Program-made: the position numbers and the translations under genes
The notes under the pieces: model-generated
Seen by the model: the letters and a program-made list of their open reading frames with translations, nothing else
The model's database searches: none
What the model was told of the DNA's origin: nothing
Assembly: GCA_963850095.1 (NCBI GenBank)
Contig: CAWKJX010000005.1
Coordinates: forward strand, 284,459-348,458
Origin: Bog-473 sp963850095
GTDB taxonomy: Bacteria; Actinomycetota; Acidimicrobiia; Acidimicrobiales; RAAP-2
Direction: 5' to 3'
Length of the DNA: 64,000 nucleotides
Shown: in pieces, positions 38,104-48,533 of the stretch
Numbering within the stretch: position 1 is the first letter of the stretch
Layout: each line of letters opens with the position of its first letter

Positions 38104-39111
38104 TCACGTGCGCTCATCCCCGTTTTCGTCGTCGGCGCCCTGGAAGCGGTCCAACCAGCCGCTCAACCGCTTGCCGACCTCCTGCACGCCTCCGGCGGCC
38201 CGGTCGAGGATGCGGGCGAAGCGTTCGCGGTAGTGCGCCACGGCATCCTCGAACTCCGCCGAGGGCGGCGGCTCCTGGCCGCGCCGGGCGTAGTCGCCGT
38301 CGCGGATGCGGTCGTAGGCGCCCGTGGCGACCCACTCCATGAGCTCCTTCACCCGGCGGACGGCGACGGGGTGGGTGAGGTTGAGCTCCGACCAGAAGCG
38401 GGCGTGGCGCGAGAAGAGGTCGTCCTCGTTCTCGTACTCGCTCGCCTGCTGCAGGAAGGCCTCGAAGTTCATGCCCGGTACCGACCCGCCGGCCAACTGC
38501 ATGAGGACCCGGCAGGGCTGCAGCGGGTCGGCCATGACGAGGGCGGCGGCGCGGTCCGCCGTCAGCTCGGCGGCGCGGGCCCACTCCAATAGGGCCAGGT
38601 AGATGGCGCGCACCGGCAGGCCCAGCAGGAGCGAGCGCGGCAACGCGCCCTGGAGGAACTGGTCGAGGAGGACGAGCGCGGTCGTGTAGTAGTAGTGCTC
38701 GGAGAGCACGTGGGCCGCCTCGTGGCCCAGCACGGTCTCGACCTCGGCGGGGTCGAACGAGCGCAGCATGGAGGAGTTCACGATGACGATGGGCGTCTTG
38801 GCGCCGATCGTCATGGCGTTGATGTCGGGGCTGTTCGTCAGGTAGAGGTCGGGCACCGACTCGAGATCGAGAATGGTGGTGCAGCGGACGTAGGCGCCCC
38901 AGACGTCGGGGACCTGCCTCGGTCCGAGCCGGACGGCGTTGCCCATCACGATCTGGCGCAACCGCCGCTCGTGGCCCAGGTCGGTCAGGCGCTTGACCAC
39001 CGCATCGAGCAGCGGCACCGAATGCAGGGCCGAGGTGGCGGCCTTGTCCGCCGGGTGTTCGTAGGCCTTCGGGCTGATGCGCTCGTAGGTGCGGGCAACC
39101 TCGATGGCCAC
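38104..39111 (-). CDS. M48-family zinc metallopeptidase
   Basis: 335 aa from GTG 39111, which has CGGAGG six bases upstream. The zinc site is intact: H130-E-A-A-H134 and the third ligand in E182-x3-D186 (AELTADRAA). Before the site is NAMTIGAKTPIVIVNSSML, a usual M48 substrate-strand block. Membrane segments typical of HtpX are weak: only one moderately hydrophobic stretch (LLLGLPVRAIYLALL) follows the zinc site. The last 60 residues are charged. It probably degrades misfolded proteins, soluble or membrane-associated. Longer in-frame starts up to 39249 exist, but lack this ribosome-binding site. Confidence 0.85.
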   Translation of the reverse strand: MAIEVARTYERISPKAYEHPADKAATSALHSVPLLDAVVKRLTDLGHERRLRQIVMGNAVRLGPRQVPDVWGAYVRCTTILDLESVPDLYLTNSPDINAMTIGAKTPIVIVNSSMLRSFDPAEVETVLGHEAAHVLSEHYYYTTALVLLDQFLQGALPRSLLLGLPVRAIYLALLEWARAAELTADRAAALVMADPLQPCRVLMQLAGGSVPGMNFEAFLQQASEYENEDDLFSRHARFWSELNLTHPVAVRRVKELMEWVATGAYDRIRDGDYARRGQEPPPSAEFEDAVAHYRERFARILDRAAGGVQEVGKRLSGWLDRFQGADDENGDERT

Positions 39112-39247
39112 CGTGGGCCTCCGCTCTCTCGTGTCGGTGACGAGCCTAGGCCCGGCCTCGGCGCTCCCGGTCCCGTGCTCCGGGCCGGCCCGGGCCCGCC
39201 GCTCTAACCTGGCGCCAGGGCCGTCACGAGGAGGACCCGACACCGCC

Positions 39248-40105
39248 ATGCGCGCCTACGTCAGCCGGTTGCACGTGGCCAGCGTCGTGGCCCTGGTCGT
39301 CCTCACCGCCGGCTTCGGTTTCGCCGGGTGGCTGATCCGGCCGGCCTCGAGCGGCTTCCTGGCCGTCCCGGGCAACGTCTCGCTGCTGGTCGGGACACCC
39401 GGATGGCAGAGCTTCAGCGAGACGCTGAACGAGACCGCCGACCACGGCGTCGTGCTGACGTTGGAAGGTTCGCCCGTCCAGGGCCCGACGTCGAAGCGGC
39501 CGTGGACACTGTGGGTCAACGAGCCCGGTTCGGCCCGGTTGTGCACGCCGCGGTCTGTCACGTTCGACAACGGCGCCGCCTCGGTGCTGATCCCCGGGGC
39601 CCAGCGGGCCCATCCGCATCAAAATATTCCGACCGACACCCCCGGCATCGGCGTCGGCGTGCTGACCATCGACGGCCGCGGGGAGATGTACGTGCGGCTG
39701 TGCTGGTCCACAGGTGCGCCCATGTCGCTCAACGGCGCCTACCTCAGCGCGGTCTTCCCGCCCGTGCTGCCCTACGACATCGGCCGGACGAGCGACTACG
39801 TCATATCGCGCACCCTGAACCTGGGTTCGCTCACGGCGGCCGACTACGCCGTCCAGTCGTCGGATCAGCCGACCAGCGCCCTTCCGGGCGGCTGGCAGTG
39901 GTCGGGCCGGCCTCCCGCCAGCGAGGCGTTGCAGTTCTCGGCCGTCAACTCGACCCAGACCCAGCACGACTCCTACCAGTCCTTCCTCTCGGGCATCCTC
40001 TTCGGCATCGCCGGCGGCGCCTTCGTGTCGCTCGTCCTCGAGCTGCTGGACCCGTTCCGCTCGCGCCACCGTGACGCCGCGGGCGTCGGCGCCGGCGACC
40101 CCTAA
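39248..40105 (+). CDS. Membrane-anchored protein of unknown function
   Basis: 285 aa. An N-terminal membrane helix (VASVVALVVLTAGFGFAGWL), a roughly 210-residue outside domain rich in beta-type sequence (TLWVNEPGSARLCTPRSVTF, GVGVLTIDGRGEMYVRLCW), and a second helix near the C-terminus (FLSGILFGIAGGAFVSLVLE) with a short charged tail. Two cysteines in the outside domain could form a disulfide. GAGGAGG lies 14 bases before ATG 39248. It is divergent from the M48 peptidase gene, 136 bases apart. No family recognised. Confidence 0.65.
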   Translation: MRAYVSRLHVASVVALVVLTAGFGFAGWLIRPASSGFLAVPGNVSLLVGTPGWQSFSETLNETADHGVVLTLEGSPVQGPTSKRPWTLWVNEPGSARLCTPRSVTFDNGAASVLIPGAQRAHPHQNIPTDTPGIGVGVLTIDGRGEMYVRLCWSTGAPMSLNGAYLSAVFPPVLPYDIGRTSDYVISRTLNLGSLTAADYAVQSSDQPTSALPGGWQWSGRPPASEALQFSAVNSTQTQHDSYQSFLSGILFGIAGGAFVSLVLELLDPFRSRHRDAAGVGAGDP

Positions 40106-40147
40106 TGGAAGGTCCAGTGCCCTGGGCTGAACGTTCGGGACGGCCGT

Positions 40148-41563
40148 CTACGACGCCCCGAGCCGGCTGTTGTAGTCCTCGATGGAGGAGTTGGCGTTCT
40201 GCTCGGCCGCCTTGACCGCCGCCGACGGTGACACGCCCCCGGTGTACATGGAGATCTCGGCGTTGACCACGTCGGTGCGCACGTCGTCGTAGGGGCCGAT
40301 GACCGACCCCGCCGTGGCCGGGGTGTTCGCGCCCACGTTGATTTCGTTGTACGCCACCTTGTAGCCCGGCGAGGTGGTCCACAGGTGCTGGACCGTGGCC
40401 GTCTGGGCCGACGACTTGCGCACCGGGATGTAGCCCGTCCCCGCCGCCCAGGTCGCCTGGGACTGCGTGTTGCAGAGATACGACAGGAACGTCCACGACG
40501 CCGCCTGGTCGATGGCCGGCACCTTGTTCGAAATGTAGACGCCCGACCCACCCGGCTCGATGCCGCCCTTGGTCGACGAGCTGTAGACCGGGAAGGCCCC
40601 GATGCCGAGCTTCACGCTCGAGTACTGGCCCTCGCCCAGCAGCTGGGTCACCGTGCCCAGGGCGGCCGACGTCTCGAGGGTCATGCCGTACTTGCCACTG
40701 CCCATGCCGAGCAGGTTGTCGTACTCGTCCGGCCCGCTCGAGGGATTGGTGGTGGCGTCACCCGACGTGACCAGTTGCTTGAGATCGCTGAAGATGTTGA
40801 CGGAGGTCTTGGTGTCGAACATGCCGGCGGTGGCGCGGCCGCTGCGGCCGTTCTTGTTGTTGACGAAGAGCTGGTTGGCCGAGGCCAGCCACGTCTCGAG
40901 GTGCCACGGGTCGAGCACCAGTCCCATGCCGCTGCCCGACGCCTTGAGCGCCTTGGCGTCGGCCAGCATCTGGGGCAGCGTCGCCGGCGGGTCGTTCGGG
41001 TTGAGCCCGGCCTTGGTGAACGCGTTCTGGTTGTAGTAGAGGATCGGCGCGGAGACGGCGAAGGGCAGCGCCCACTGCACGCCGTCGACCTTCCAATAGG
41101 ACAGGGGGCGGGGCAGGTAGTCGCTGGTCGAATACTTGGCCGCGTTCATGCACGACTGGACGGGCAGGAACGAGCCGGTGTCGATGGCCTCCTGGGTGCG
41201 CACGTCCTCGAGCTGGACGGCGTCGGGCAGCTGCCCGTTGCTCAGCCCGGCCTCGTACTTGTTCCACGTGTCGTCGTAGCCGGCCTGGGTGACCAAGGTC
41301 ACGTGCACCTTGGATTGCGACGAGTTGAACGCATTGGTGATGCCCTGCAGCACGGTCAGGTTGGCCTCCGAGGCCGACTCCCAGAAGGTGATGGAGACCG
41401 GGCCCTGGTGGTTGGCCAGCGCCTTGAGGTTGCAACCGGGGAGCTTGGCCGCGGCCGCCGCCGGCGCCGCGCCGCCCACCAACGCGGCCGAGGTGGTGGC
41501 CACCGTGGCCGACGTCACGAAGAGCGCCGCCGCGGCGAGCCGGGGGAGGCGAGTGGTCCGCAT
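40148..41563 (-). CDS. Sugar ABC importer, solute-binding protein
   Basis: 471 aa. Signal peptide LAAAALFVTSATVATTSAAL, then the extracellular binding fold of the MalE/UgpB class: VSITFWESASEANLTVLQGI, DAVQLEDVRTQEAID, WALPFAVSAPILYYNQNAF (a strong family block), and GGIEPGGSGVYISNKVPA. It captures an oligosaccharide or glycerol-3-phosphate-like ligand; which one is not determinable. The gene is the last of four on the minus strand (ATPase, permease, permease, binding protein), its start overlapping no neighbour and lying 3 bases after the permease stop. Confidence 0.88.
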   Translation of the reverse strand: MRTTRLPRLAAAALFVTSATVATTSAALVGGAAPAAAAAKLPGCNLKALANHQGPVSITFWESASEANLTVLQGITNAFNSSQSKVHVTLVTQAGYDDTWNKYEAGLSNGQLPDAVQLEDVRTQEAIDTGSFLPVQSCMNAAKYSTSDYLPRPLSYWKVDGVQWALPFAVSAPILYYNQNAFTKAGLNPNDPPATLPQMLADAKALKASGSGMGLVLDPWHLETWLASANQLFVNNKNGRSGRATAGMFDTKTSVNIFSDLKQLVTSGDATTNPSSGPDEYDNLLGMGSGKYGMTLETSAALGTVTQLLGEGQYSSVKLGIGAFPVYSSSTKGGIEPGGSGVYISNKVPAIDQAASWTFLSYLCNTQSQATWAAGTGYIPVRKSSAQTATVQHLWTTSPGYKVAYNEINVGANTPATAGSVIGPYDDVRTDVVNAEISMYTGGVSPSAAVKAAEQNANSSIEDYNSRLGAS

Positions 41564-41565
41564 TC

Positions 41566-42529
41566 CTACTGCCTAGCACCGAAGCCGCCGCGATGGCCGT
41601 CGGCGGCTACTTCGACCGCCCCCGCCGTCAGACTGCGGACCAGCTGCTTCTGGAAGATCAGCAGCAAAATCACCAGCGGCACGAACGCGATGACCGCGCC
41701 GGCCAACGACACCGGGATCTGCGACACCTGGGTGCCGAGCAGCTCCTTGAGGCCGATCTGCACCGTGTCGAGGGGCGTGGTGCCGCCGGTCGACACCAGC
41801 GGCCACAGGTACTGGTTCCACGCGCCGAGGAAGGAGAACACGCCGAGCGCGGCCAGCGCCGGGCGCGCCAGCGGCACGGCCACGCGCGTCATGAAGGCCA
41901 GGTGGCCGTAGCCGTCGAGCTGGGCCGCCTCCTGCAGGTCGCGCGGAATCTGCAAGAAGGCCTGGCGCAGCAGGAAGATGCCGAACCCGGTGGCCAGGAA
42001 CGGGATGGCCAGGCCCTCGTAGGTGTTGAACCAGTGCAGCGACGTCACCGTGTCGAGGTTGGTGATGAAGGTCACCTCGAGCGGGATCATGAGCGTGGCC
42101 AGGCAGACGACGAAGATCGTGCGCTTGAAGGGGAAGCGCAGGAAAGCGAAGGCGTAGGCGGCCAGAATCGACGTGACCAGCTGCCCAGCGACAATGATCG
42201 CCGTCATGATGGCCGACGTCGCAATGTAGGTGGACATGTGCCCGGCGTTCCACGCGCTGGCGTAGTGGCCCCACTGGGGGTCGGTGGGGAAGAGGGGCGG
42301 GGGCTGGCGCACCAGCTGGTCCGGCACCAGCAGGGAATTGACGATGGTGATGTAGATGGGGAAGAGGACCACGACGGCCAACGCGGTGAGCAACGTGTAG
42401 CTGCCGATGGTCCGCAGCCGCCGGCGTGGCCGCCGCATCGGCGCCGACGGGCATCGCCTCGTCGGCCACCCTTCCTGGGCCAGCGTCCTCTCCTCCCACG
42501 TCCTGCGCGGCCACGTTTTCAGCGGGCAT
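41566..42529 (-). CDS. Sugar ABC importer permease, MalG type (frameshifted near start)
   Basis: About 320 aa if started at ATG 42529, which overlaps the end of the preceding permease gene. The frame is broken near 42439, after which an internal ATG (42438) alone would give 290 aa, MRRPRRRLRTIGSYTLLT, also a normal MalG length. Six membrane helices, the EAA loop IPRDLQEAAQLDGYGHLA and a late GAWNQYLWPLVS block identify the MalG family. It forms the channel with the MalF-type subunit. The choice between the two starts is open. Confidence 0.85.
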
Positions 42530-43505
42530 AGGTCACCCGCCGCTCCAAGAACCGCATCTGAATGACGGTCAACCCGAGCATGATGAGGAACAGGACCGTG
42601 GCCATGATGGCCGCCGCCCCCGGGTTGTTCTCTATCTGCAACGTGTTGACGATGTTGTAGATCAGCACGTTGGTGTGCAGGCGCACCGCGTTCTGGGGCC
42701 CGATGAGGATGTCGACCGCGCCGAAGGCCTGGAAGGCGTAGATGGTGCTCACCACGAGTCCGAAGAAGATGGTGGGGGACAGCAGCGGCACCGTCATGCG
42801 CCAGAAGCGCGCCCACGGCCCCGCCCCGTCGATGCGCGCCGCCTCGAGCAACTCGTCGGGCACCGACTGCAGCCCGGCCAGCATGATGATGAAGGAGAGC
42901 CCCAGGAACTGCCAGATGGTGATCAGGGCCACCGCCGGCAGCGCCCAGGTGGTGCTCTCGAGGGCCGGCGGGTTGGGGTTGATGCCGAGCCAGGGCAGCA
43001 GGCCCACCACCGGGTTGAGCAGCGTCCCGAAGATCACCGACGCCACCGCCACCGAGCTGACGACGGTGGAGGAGAAGATCACCCGGTAGACGGCCATGCC
43101 CTTGAGCTTGCGGTGCGCCGCCACGGCCAGGGCGAGGCCGAGCAGCAGGCTGAGCGGCACCACCAGGACGACGAAGACGACGGTGGTGATCAGGCTCTGG
43201 GTGAACTGGGTCGAGCTCAGCGTCGGCCAAATCTGGTGCAGCCCCACGTAGTGCGCCGGCAGGCCCGGCACCGGCGGCGTCTCGTAGAGCATCAGCTTGA
43301 AGTTGCGGAAGAAGGGATAGAAGGAGAAGACGCCGAAGAGCGCCAGCGCCGGCAGCAGCAGCAGGTAGGCCAGCCCCGCCTCCTTGCGCCGCCGCACCCG
43401 CAGGGTGCCCTGCCCGGCCGCCGACGCCGCTCCCTCCGACGCCGACCCCGACTCTGACGCCGACCCCGCCGGCCCCGGCTCCGGCACCTCGGCCGCCGCC
43501 GTCAT
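42519..43505 (-). CDS. Sugar ABC importer permease, MalF type
   Basis: 328 aa with a Ser/Ala-rich N-terminal tail, then six membrane helices. Family blocks: LAYLLLLPALALFGVFSFYP, YRVIFSSTVVSSVAVASVIF, and the EAA loop VPDELLEAARIDGAGPWARF followed by MTVPLLSPTIFF. It pairs with the MalG-type subunit. ATG 43505 overlaps the ATPase stop by four bases (ATGA), showing translational coupling within the sugar-uptake operon. Confidence 0.9.
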   Translation of the reverse strand: MTAAAEVPEPGPAGSASESGSASEGAASAAGQGTLRVRRRKEAGLAYLLLLPALALFGVFSFYPFFRNFKLMLYETPPVPGLPAHYVGLHQIWPTLSSTQFTQSLITTVVFVVLVVPLSLLLGLALAVAAHRKLKGMAVYRVIFSSTVVSSVAVASVIFGTLLNPVVGLLPWLGINPNPPALESTTWALPAVALITIWQFLGLSFIIMLAGLQSVPDELLEAARIDGAGPWARFWRMTVPLLSPTIFFGLVVSTIYAFQAFGAVDILIGPQNAVRLHTNVLIYNIVNTLQIENNPGAAAIMATVLFLIMLGLTVIQMRFLERRVTYAR

Positions 43506-44644
43506 GGGGCACCCCCGCCCAGCCGCTCGCCCGTCGTGGCGTCGAAGAGGTGGTAGGCGGCCGGGCCGCCCTCCACCGCGACGTGCACCGTCTCGCCCAG
43601 CGCAGGCTTGGGCGCGTCCGCCGCCTGGCGCACGATGAGGCGCGTCCCGGTCTCCGTGTGGCAGATGACGTGCGTCTCGGCGCCCAGAAGCTCGACAATG
43701 AGGACGGTGGCCGCGATGGCGCCCGTCGGGCTCAGGCGCAGGCTCTCGGGACGCAGGCCCAGCACCACCTCGGGCCCGGCCCCGCGCAGCGGGTCGCCCA
43801 CCTCGGGCGGGAGCGGCACCGACGCGCCGGGGAAGGCCACGCAGAGCGCGCCGCACGCGCCCTCGCCCTCGCCCTCGCCCTCGCCCGCCACCGGCCCGCT
43901 CTCGACCAGCATCCCCTCGAGCAGGTTCATGCCCGGGCTGCCCAAGAAGCGCGCCACGAACGCGTTGGCCGGCTTGGCGTAGAGGGCCTCTGGTGCCGCC
44001 ACCTGCTGGAGGCGGCCCTCGCTCATGACGGCAATGCGATGGCCCATCGTCATCGCTTCGACCTGGTCGTGGGTCACGTAGAGCGTGGTGGTGGACAGCC
44101 GCGCCTGCAGCTCGACGATGTCGGCCCGCGTCTGCACGCGCAGCGCGGCGTCGAGATTCGACAGGGGCTCGTCCATCAGGAAGACCAGGGGCTCGCGCAC
44201 GATCGCCCGGGCCAGGGCCACCCGCTGGCGCTGGCCTCCCGAGAGCTGGGCCGGTTTGCGGTCCAGCAGCGCGCCCAGCCCGAGCGTGTCGGCGGCCTGC
44301 TTGACCTTGGCCACGCGCTCGTCCTTGTTCACGCCCCGCTGGCGCAGCGGGAACTCTATGTTCTTGGCCACCGTCAGGTGCGGGTAGAGCGCGTAGCTCT
44401 GGAAGACCATGGCCACGTCGCGGTCCTTGGGGTCGATGTCGTTGACCACGCGCTCGCCGATGGTGACCGTGCCCGCGGTCACCTCCTCGAGACCGGCCAC
44501 CATGCGCAGCGCCGTCGTCTTGCCGCAGCCCGACGAGCCCAGCAGCACGAGCAGCTCGCCGTCGAGCACCGACAGCGTCAGGTCGTCGACGGCAGTGGTG
44601 TCACCGAAACGCTTGGTGACCCCGTCGAAGCCCACCTGTGCCAC
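43502..44644 (-). CDS. Sugar ABC importer ATPase (MalK/UgpC/MsmK type)
   Basis: 380 aa. Walker A LGSSGCGKTTALRMVAGLEE, signature LSGGQRQRVALARAIV, Walker B VFLMDEPLSNLDAALRVQ and the MalK-type VTHDQVEAMTMGHRIAV. The C-terminal regulatory domain has VVLGLRPESLRLSP. A GEGEGEGEG run in that domain comes from hexanucleotide repeats at about 43860-43886 and is probably a length-variable linker. It is the first gene of the operon, upstream of both permeases and the binding protein. Confidence 0.9.
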   Translation of the reverse strand: MAQVGFDGVTKRFGDTTAVDDLTLSVLDGELLVLLGSSGCGKTTALRMVAGLEEVTAGTVTIGERVVNDIDPKDRDVAMVFQSYALYPHLTVAKNIEFPLRQRGVNKDERVAKVKQAADTLGLGALLDRKPAQLSGGQRQRVALARAIVREPLVFLMDEPLSNLDAALRVQTRADIVELQARLSTTTLYVTHDQVEAMTMGHRIAVMSEGRLQQVAAPEALYAKPANAFVARFLGSPGMNLLEGMLVESGPVAGEGEGEGEGACGALCVAFPGASVPLPPEVGDPLRGAGPEVVLGLRPESLRLSPTGAIAATVLIVELLGAETHVICHTETGTRLIVRQAADAPKPALGETVHVAVEGGPAAYHLFDATTGERLGGGAP

Positions 44645-44761
44645 GCACGTCCCCTTTCGAGCGGCCGCCGCCCGGCGGGCCGGTCCGTGCGCCGCACGGT
44701 AGCGGGGCCCGGGGCGGCCGTGCGGACCGAGGGCGCCCGTCCGCGGGTCGGGTGGACGTCC

Positions 44762-45082
44762 TCAACTGGCCGGGATCGGCCACCCCATCGTCTCGGCGAT
44801 CTCCTTGCAGGTGGGGCACAGGCCGTAGCGGGCCGGGTTCCGCCCGGGCACCCACTCCTTGCCGCACAGCGCCCGCACCGCGGTCCCGGTCACGATGCCC
44901 TCCACCACGCTCGGCCCGACGGAGACGAACTCGCCGCTCTCCTCGGGCGTGTACCCCTCGAGGACGATGTGGGCCATGCGGTCGTGGTCCCCGTCGTCGA
45001 GCTCGGGCGCCGGCCGGGCCGGCGCCAGCGTCGTTGCCCCGGCCTGCTTCGGCTCAGCCTCTGCCATGCGCTCTGTCCCCAT
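44762..45082 (-). CDS. DUF3039 protein
   Basis: 106 aa, a small conserved actinobacterial family of unknown function. The diagnostic blocks are DDGDHDRMAHIV, ALCGKEWVPGRNP and LCPTCKEIAETM, with one Cys in the first box and a CPTC pair that could bind zinc. ATG 45082 or the Met five codons later may be the start. The gene lies alone between the sugar importer and lon, on the opposite strand to lon. Confidence 0.82.
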   Translation of the reverse strand: MGTERMAEAEPKQAGATTLAPARPAPELDDGDHDRMAHIVLEGYTPEESGEFVSVGPSVVEGIVTGTAVRALCGKEWVPGRNPARYGLCPTCKEIAETMGWPIPAS

Positions 45083-45231
45083 CGTCCCAGCGTAGGCCCC
45101 GGGACTGGCCGCCCCGCCGGGCCGGCTCCGGCTCGGTCCGGGGGCCGGCCCTGCACGGGAACAACGCGGCCACCCATATGGTTGACCAGTCAGAGGAATT
45201 TGCCATTACGGCATTACAAAAGGACAGCCCG

Positions 45232-47608
45232 ATGACGAATGAGAACGTGACACTCCCATTGCTCCCCCTCAAGTCCGGGGTGGTGCTGCCGGGGATGGTG
45301 TTCACCATGGCGCTCGAGTCCGACGAGGCCCGGGCCGCGGTCGATTCCGCCCGCTCCGCCGGGGGCCGGCTGCTGCTGGTGCCCCACATCGAGGGGCGCT
45401 TCGCCGCCGTGGGCGTCATCGCCGAGGTGATGGAGGAGGGGGACCTGCCGGGCGGCCTGCCCGCCGTGGCCCTCCGGGGTGACGGCCGCGCCACCATCGG
45501 CACGGGTGTGCCCGGCACGGGCGACGCCCTGTGGGTGGAGGCCGAGCCGGTGGTCGAGCCCGAGCCCACACCGGCCGCCAATGAGCTGGCCCGCGAGTAC
45601 CGGGCCGTGCTCGAGAACATTCTGCACAGCCGCGGCGCCGGGCGCGTCGCCGCCGCCCTGCGCGACGTCACCGAGCCCAGCCGGCTGGCCGACATGGCGG
45701 GCTACTCGCCCGACCTGTCGTTGGGCCAGAAGGTGGAGGTGCTCGAGACCATCGACGTCGAGCGCCGGCTGCGCCTCGTACTGGGCTGGGCCCGCGACAC
45801 CCTGGCCGACGTGACCCTGCGCGAGAAGATCAAGACCGACGTCGAGGAGGGCATGGAGAAGACGCAGCGTGAGTTCCTGCTGCGCCGCCAGCTCGAGGCC
45901 ATCCGCAAGGAGCTCGGTGAGCTCTCCGGCAACGGCACCGACGCCGACCCCGACGACTACCGCACCAAGATCGCCGAGCGCGACCTGCCCGAGCACGTCC
46001 GCACCGCGGTCGAGCGCGAGGTGGACAAGCTCGAGCGCACCAGCGACCAGAGCCCCGAGACGGGCTGGATCCGCAGCTGGCTCGACACCGTGCTCGAGGT
46101 CCCCTGGGGCACCGAGTCCGAGGACCGCCACGACATCGCCGAGGCGGCGCGCATCCTCGATGCCGACCACGACGGGCTGAAGGACGTCAAGGACCGCATC
46201 CTCGAGCACCTGGCCGTGCGCAAGCTCCAGGCCGAGCGCGGCCTGGCGCCGGTCGACGGCCGCGGCTCGGGCGCCATCCTGGCCCTCGTCGGCCCCCCGG
46301 GCGTCGGCAAGACGTCGCTCGGCGAGTCGGTGGCCAACGCGCTCGGGCGCAAGTTCGTCCGGGTGTCGCTCGGTGGCGTGCGTGACGAGGCCGAAATCCG
46401 CGGCCACCGCCGCACCTACGTCGGGGCCCAGGCGGGCCGCCTGGTCCGCGCCCTGCGCGAGGCCGGCACCATGAACCCCGTCATCGTCCTCGACGAGGTG
46501 GACAAGCTCGGTTCCGACTACCGGGGCGACCCCTCCTCGGCGTTGCTCGAGGTGCTCGACCCGGCACAGAACCACACCTTCCGCGACCATTACCTCGAGG
46601 TCGACCTCGACCTGTCGCGGGTGCTGTTCATCGCCACGGCCAACATCACCGAGACCATCCCCGGGCCGTTGCTCGACCGTATGGAGGTCATCAGGCTCGA
46701 CGGCTACACCGAGAACGAGAAGGTGTCCATCGCCAAGCACCACCTCATTGGGCGCCAGCTCGCCAGGGCCGCTCTGCGCCCCGACGAGGTGGAGATCAGC
46801 GACGAAGCCATCCGCACCATCGTGGCCGACTACACACGGGAGGCCGGCGTGCGCAACCTGGAGCGCGAGATCGGGCGCCTGCTGCGCAAGGCCGCCACTG
46901 CCCTCACCTCGGGTGAGCGCAGTGCGCCGGTCGTGGTCGACGGCCCCGACGTGCGCGGCTGGCTCGGGTCGGGCGCACTTCTTCTTCGAGGCGGCGGACC
47001 GCACCAGCGTGCCCGGCGTGGTCACCGGCCTGGCCGTGACCGGCGCCGGCGGCGACGTGCTCTTCGTCGAAGCCAGCGTGTCCGACGGGCCCGAGGGTCT
47101 CACCCTCACCGGCCAACTGGGCGACGTGATGAAGGAGTCGGCGGAGATCGCGCTGTCCTACGTGCGCTCGCACGCGGCGGAGCTCGGGATCGACCCGGGC
47201 GCCTTCGCCGGGCAGCGCTTCCACGTGCACGTGCCCGCGGGCGCCGTGCCCAAGGACGGCCCGTCGGCCGGTGTCACCATGACGACGGCACTGGTCAGCC
47301 TGTTGCGCGGCATCCCGGTGCGGCCGGTGGTCGGCATGACCGGCGAGGTGACGCTCCAGGGCCGCGTGCTGCCCATCGGCGGGGTCAAGCAGAAGGTGCT
47401 GGCGGCGCACCGGGCCGGACTGACCGAGGTCGTCCTGCCCGAGCGCAACGGTCCCGATCTCGAGGACGTGCCCGAGGAGGTGCGCGAGGTCATGACGTTC
47501 CACCTGGCCGCCACCATCGCCGACGTGCTCGCCCCCGCTCTGTCCTCCGACGCCCCAGCCGTTCCCGCCGACACCACCGGCGGGGGCGAGCTGGGCGCGG
47601 CGGCCTGA
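45232..47608 (+). CDS. lon: ATP-dependent protease Lon (frameshifted)
   Basis: Degrades misfolded and regulatory proteins in the cytoplasm. About 791 aa after repair, normal for Lon. Domains: N-terminal substrate domain (LPLLPLKSGVVLPGMVFT), AAA+ module with Walker A LVGPPGVGKTSLGESVANAL, arginine-finger region and VIVLDEVDKLGSDYRGDP, then the protease domain with catalytic Ser in DGPSAGVTM and Lys in GGVKQKVLAAHRAG. The frame breaks at about 46970; removing C46970 gives LGWAHFFFEAADRTSVPG, the family linker. AAGGA lies 7 bases before ATG 45232; an in-frame ATG at 45178 would extend it. The short palindrome TGCC-ATTAC-GGCA lies upstream. Programmed frameshifting is not known for Lon. Confidence 0.93.
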
Positions 47609-47650
47609 GCGCGGGCAGACTGTCGCCTCGAGACTTGTGATCGGAGCGAC

Positions 47651-47893
47651 ATGGACGACCAGGAGATCGTGGCGCAAATCGGCCGGTTGGCGGCCGAGGA
47701 ACAGCGGCTCGAGGAGGCGCACGTCGGCGAGGGACTGACCGACGACGAGCGCAAGCGCAGGAGCGAGCTCGAGGTCACGCTCGATCAGCTGTGGGACATG
47801 CTGCGCCAGCGCCGGGCCAAGCGCCACGCCGGCCAGGACCCCGAAGAGGCGCACGAGCGCCCGGCCGGCACCGTCGAGGGCTACCTGCAGTAG
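47651..47893 (+). CDS. DUF2630 protein
   Basis: 80 aa helical protein with LGRL-like IVAQIGRLAAEEQRLEEA and the invariant C-terminal LDQLWDMLRQRRAKRHAGQD and VEGYLQ. The family is widespread in actinobacteria; its function is unknown. It starts 42 bases after lon and may be co-transcribed. ATG 47651 has GGAGCGAC upstream. Confidence 0.85.
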   Translation: MDDQEIVAQIGRLAAEEQRLEEAHVGEGLTDDERKRRSELEVTLDQLWDMLRQRRAKRHAGQDPEEAHERPAGTVEGYLQ

Positions 47894-47960
47894 CCTTCGC
47901 CGCCGCAGCCGACCGGCTCAGCCGACCGCCTCAGTCCGCCGGCTCTCAGTCCGCCGGTTC

Positions 47961-48440
47961 TCAGTCGACCGGCATGCGGCGGTTGAGCGTCGGCGCCACC
48001 AGCCCGACCAGGCCGCGCAGGTTGGCGATGGTCACGTCGAGCCAGTCGAACGAGTCACGCCAGACGGCGATGCGGCCGTCGCGCACCACGAAACGCCCGT
48101 AGACCCAGAAGCGGGCGGCGAAACGCCCGAAGTTGAGCTCGTCGACCCGGTCGGTGATGACGACGTCCCCTTCGGCCGCCACGTGGTTGAAATGGACGTT
48201 GAAGCCCATCCGTCCCGGTCGCAGCACGGGCCGGGCGATGGCTTCGAAGCGGTCCCGCCCGTGCACCGTCGGCAGCGAGACGTTGATGTACTCCAGGTCC
48301 TCGGTGACGAGCTCGAGCGCGGCGTCGACGTCGAAGCGGGTCAAGGCCCGCAGGAACGCCACCACGAGTTCGGCTGGGTCCGTCGTTGTCCCCCGTGGGC
48401 GGGACGGGTCAGGGTCGGTTGCAGTCGTTGCGGTCGTCAT
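47961..48440 (-). CDS. Limonene-1,2-epoxide hydrolase-like (NTF2-fold) protein
   Basis: 159 aa, alpha+beta cone fold. LVVAFLRALTRFDVDAALEL, INVSLPTVHGRDRFEAI and the active-site region ITDRVDELNFG with RDSFDW place the catalytic Asp-Arg-Asp of the LEH family (D, R and D) in plausible positions. It could open an epoxide of a terpene or sterol-like compound, or be a related SnoaL-type enzyme. It converges on DUF2630 with only 67 bases between the stops; those bases contain a short CTCAGTCCGCCGG tandem repeat. Confidence 0.65.
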   Translation of the reverse strand: MTTATTATDPDPSRPRGTTTDPAELVVAFLRALTRFDVDAALELVTEDLEYINVSLPTVHGRDRFEAIARPVLRPGRMGFNVHFNHVAAEGDVVITDRVDELNFGRFAARFWVYGRFVVRDGRIAVWRDSFDWLDVTIANLRGLVGLVAPTLNRRMPVD

Positions 48441-48533
48441 GGCCCTCCATTGTGCGCCCTGGGCCGGCCACGGTCGAACTGCGCACCGGCCGCCGCCGCA
48501 TCGCCGGGGGCCCCGACGATGTCCTCTCCCGCA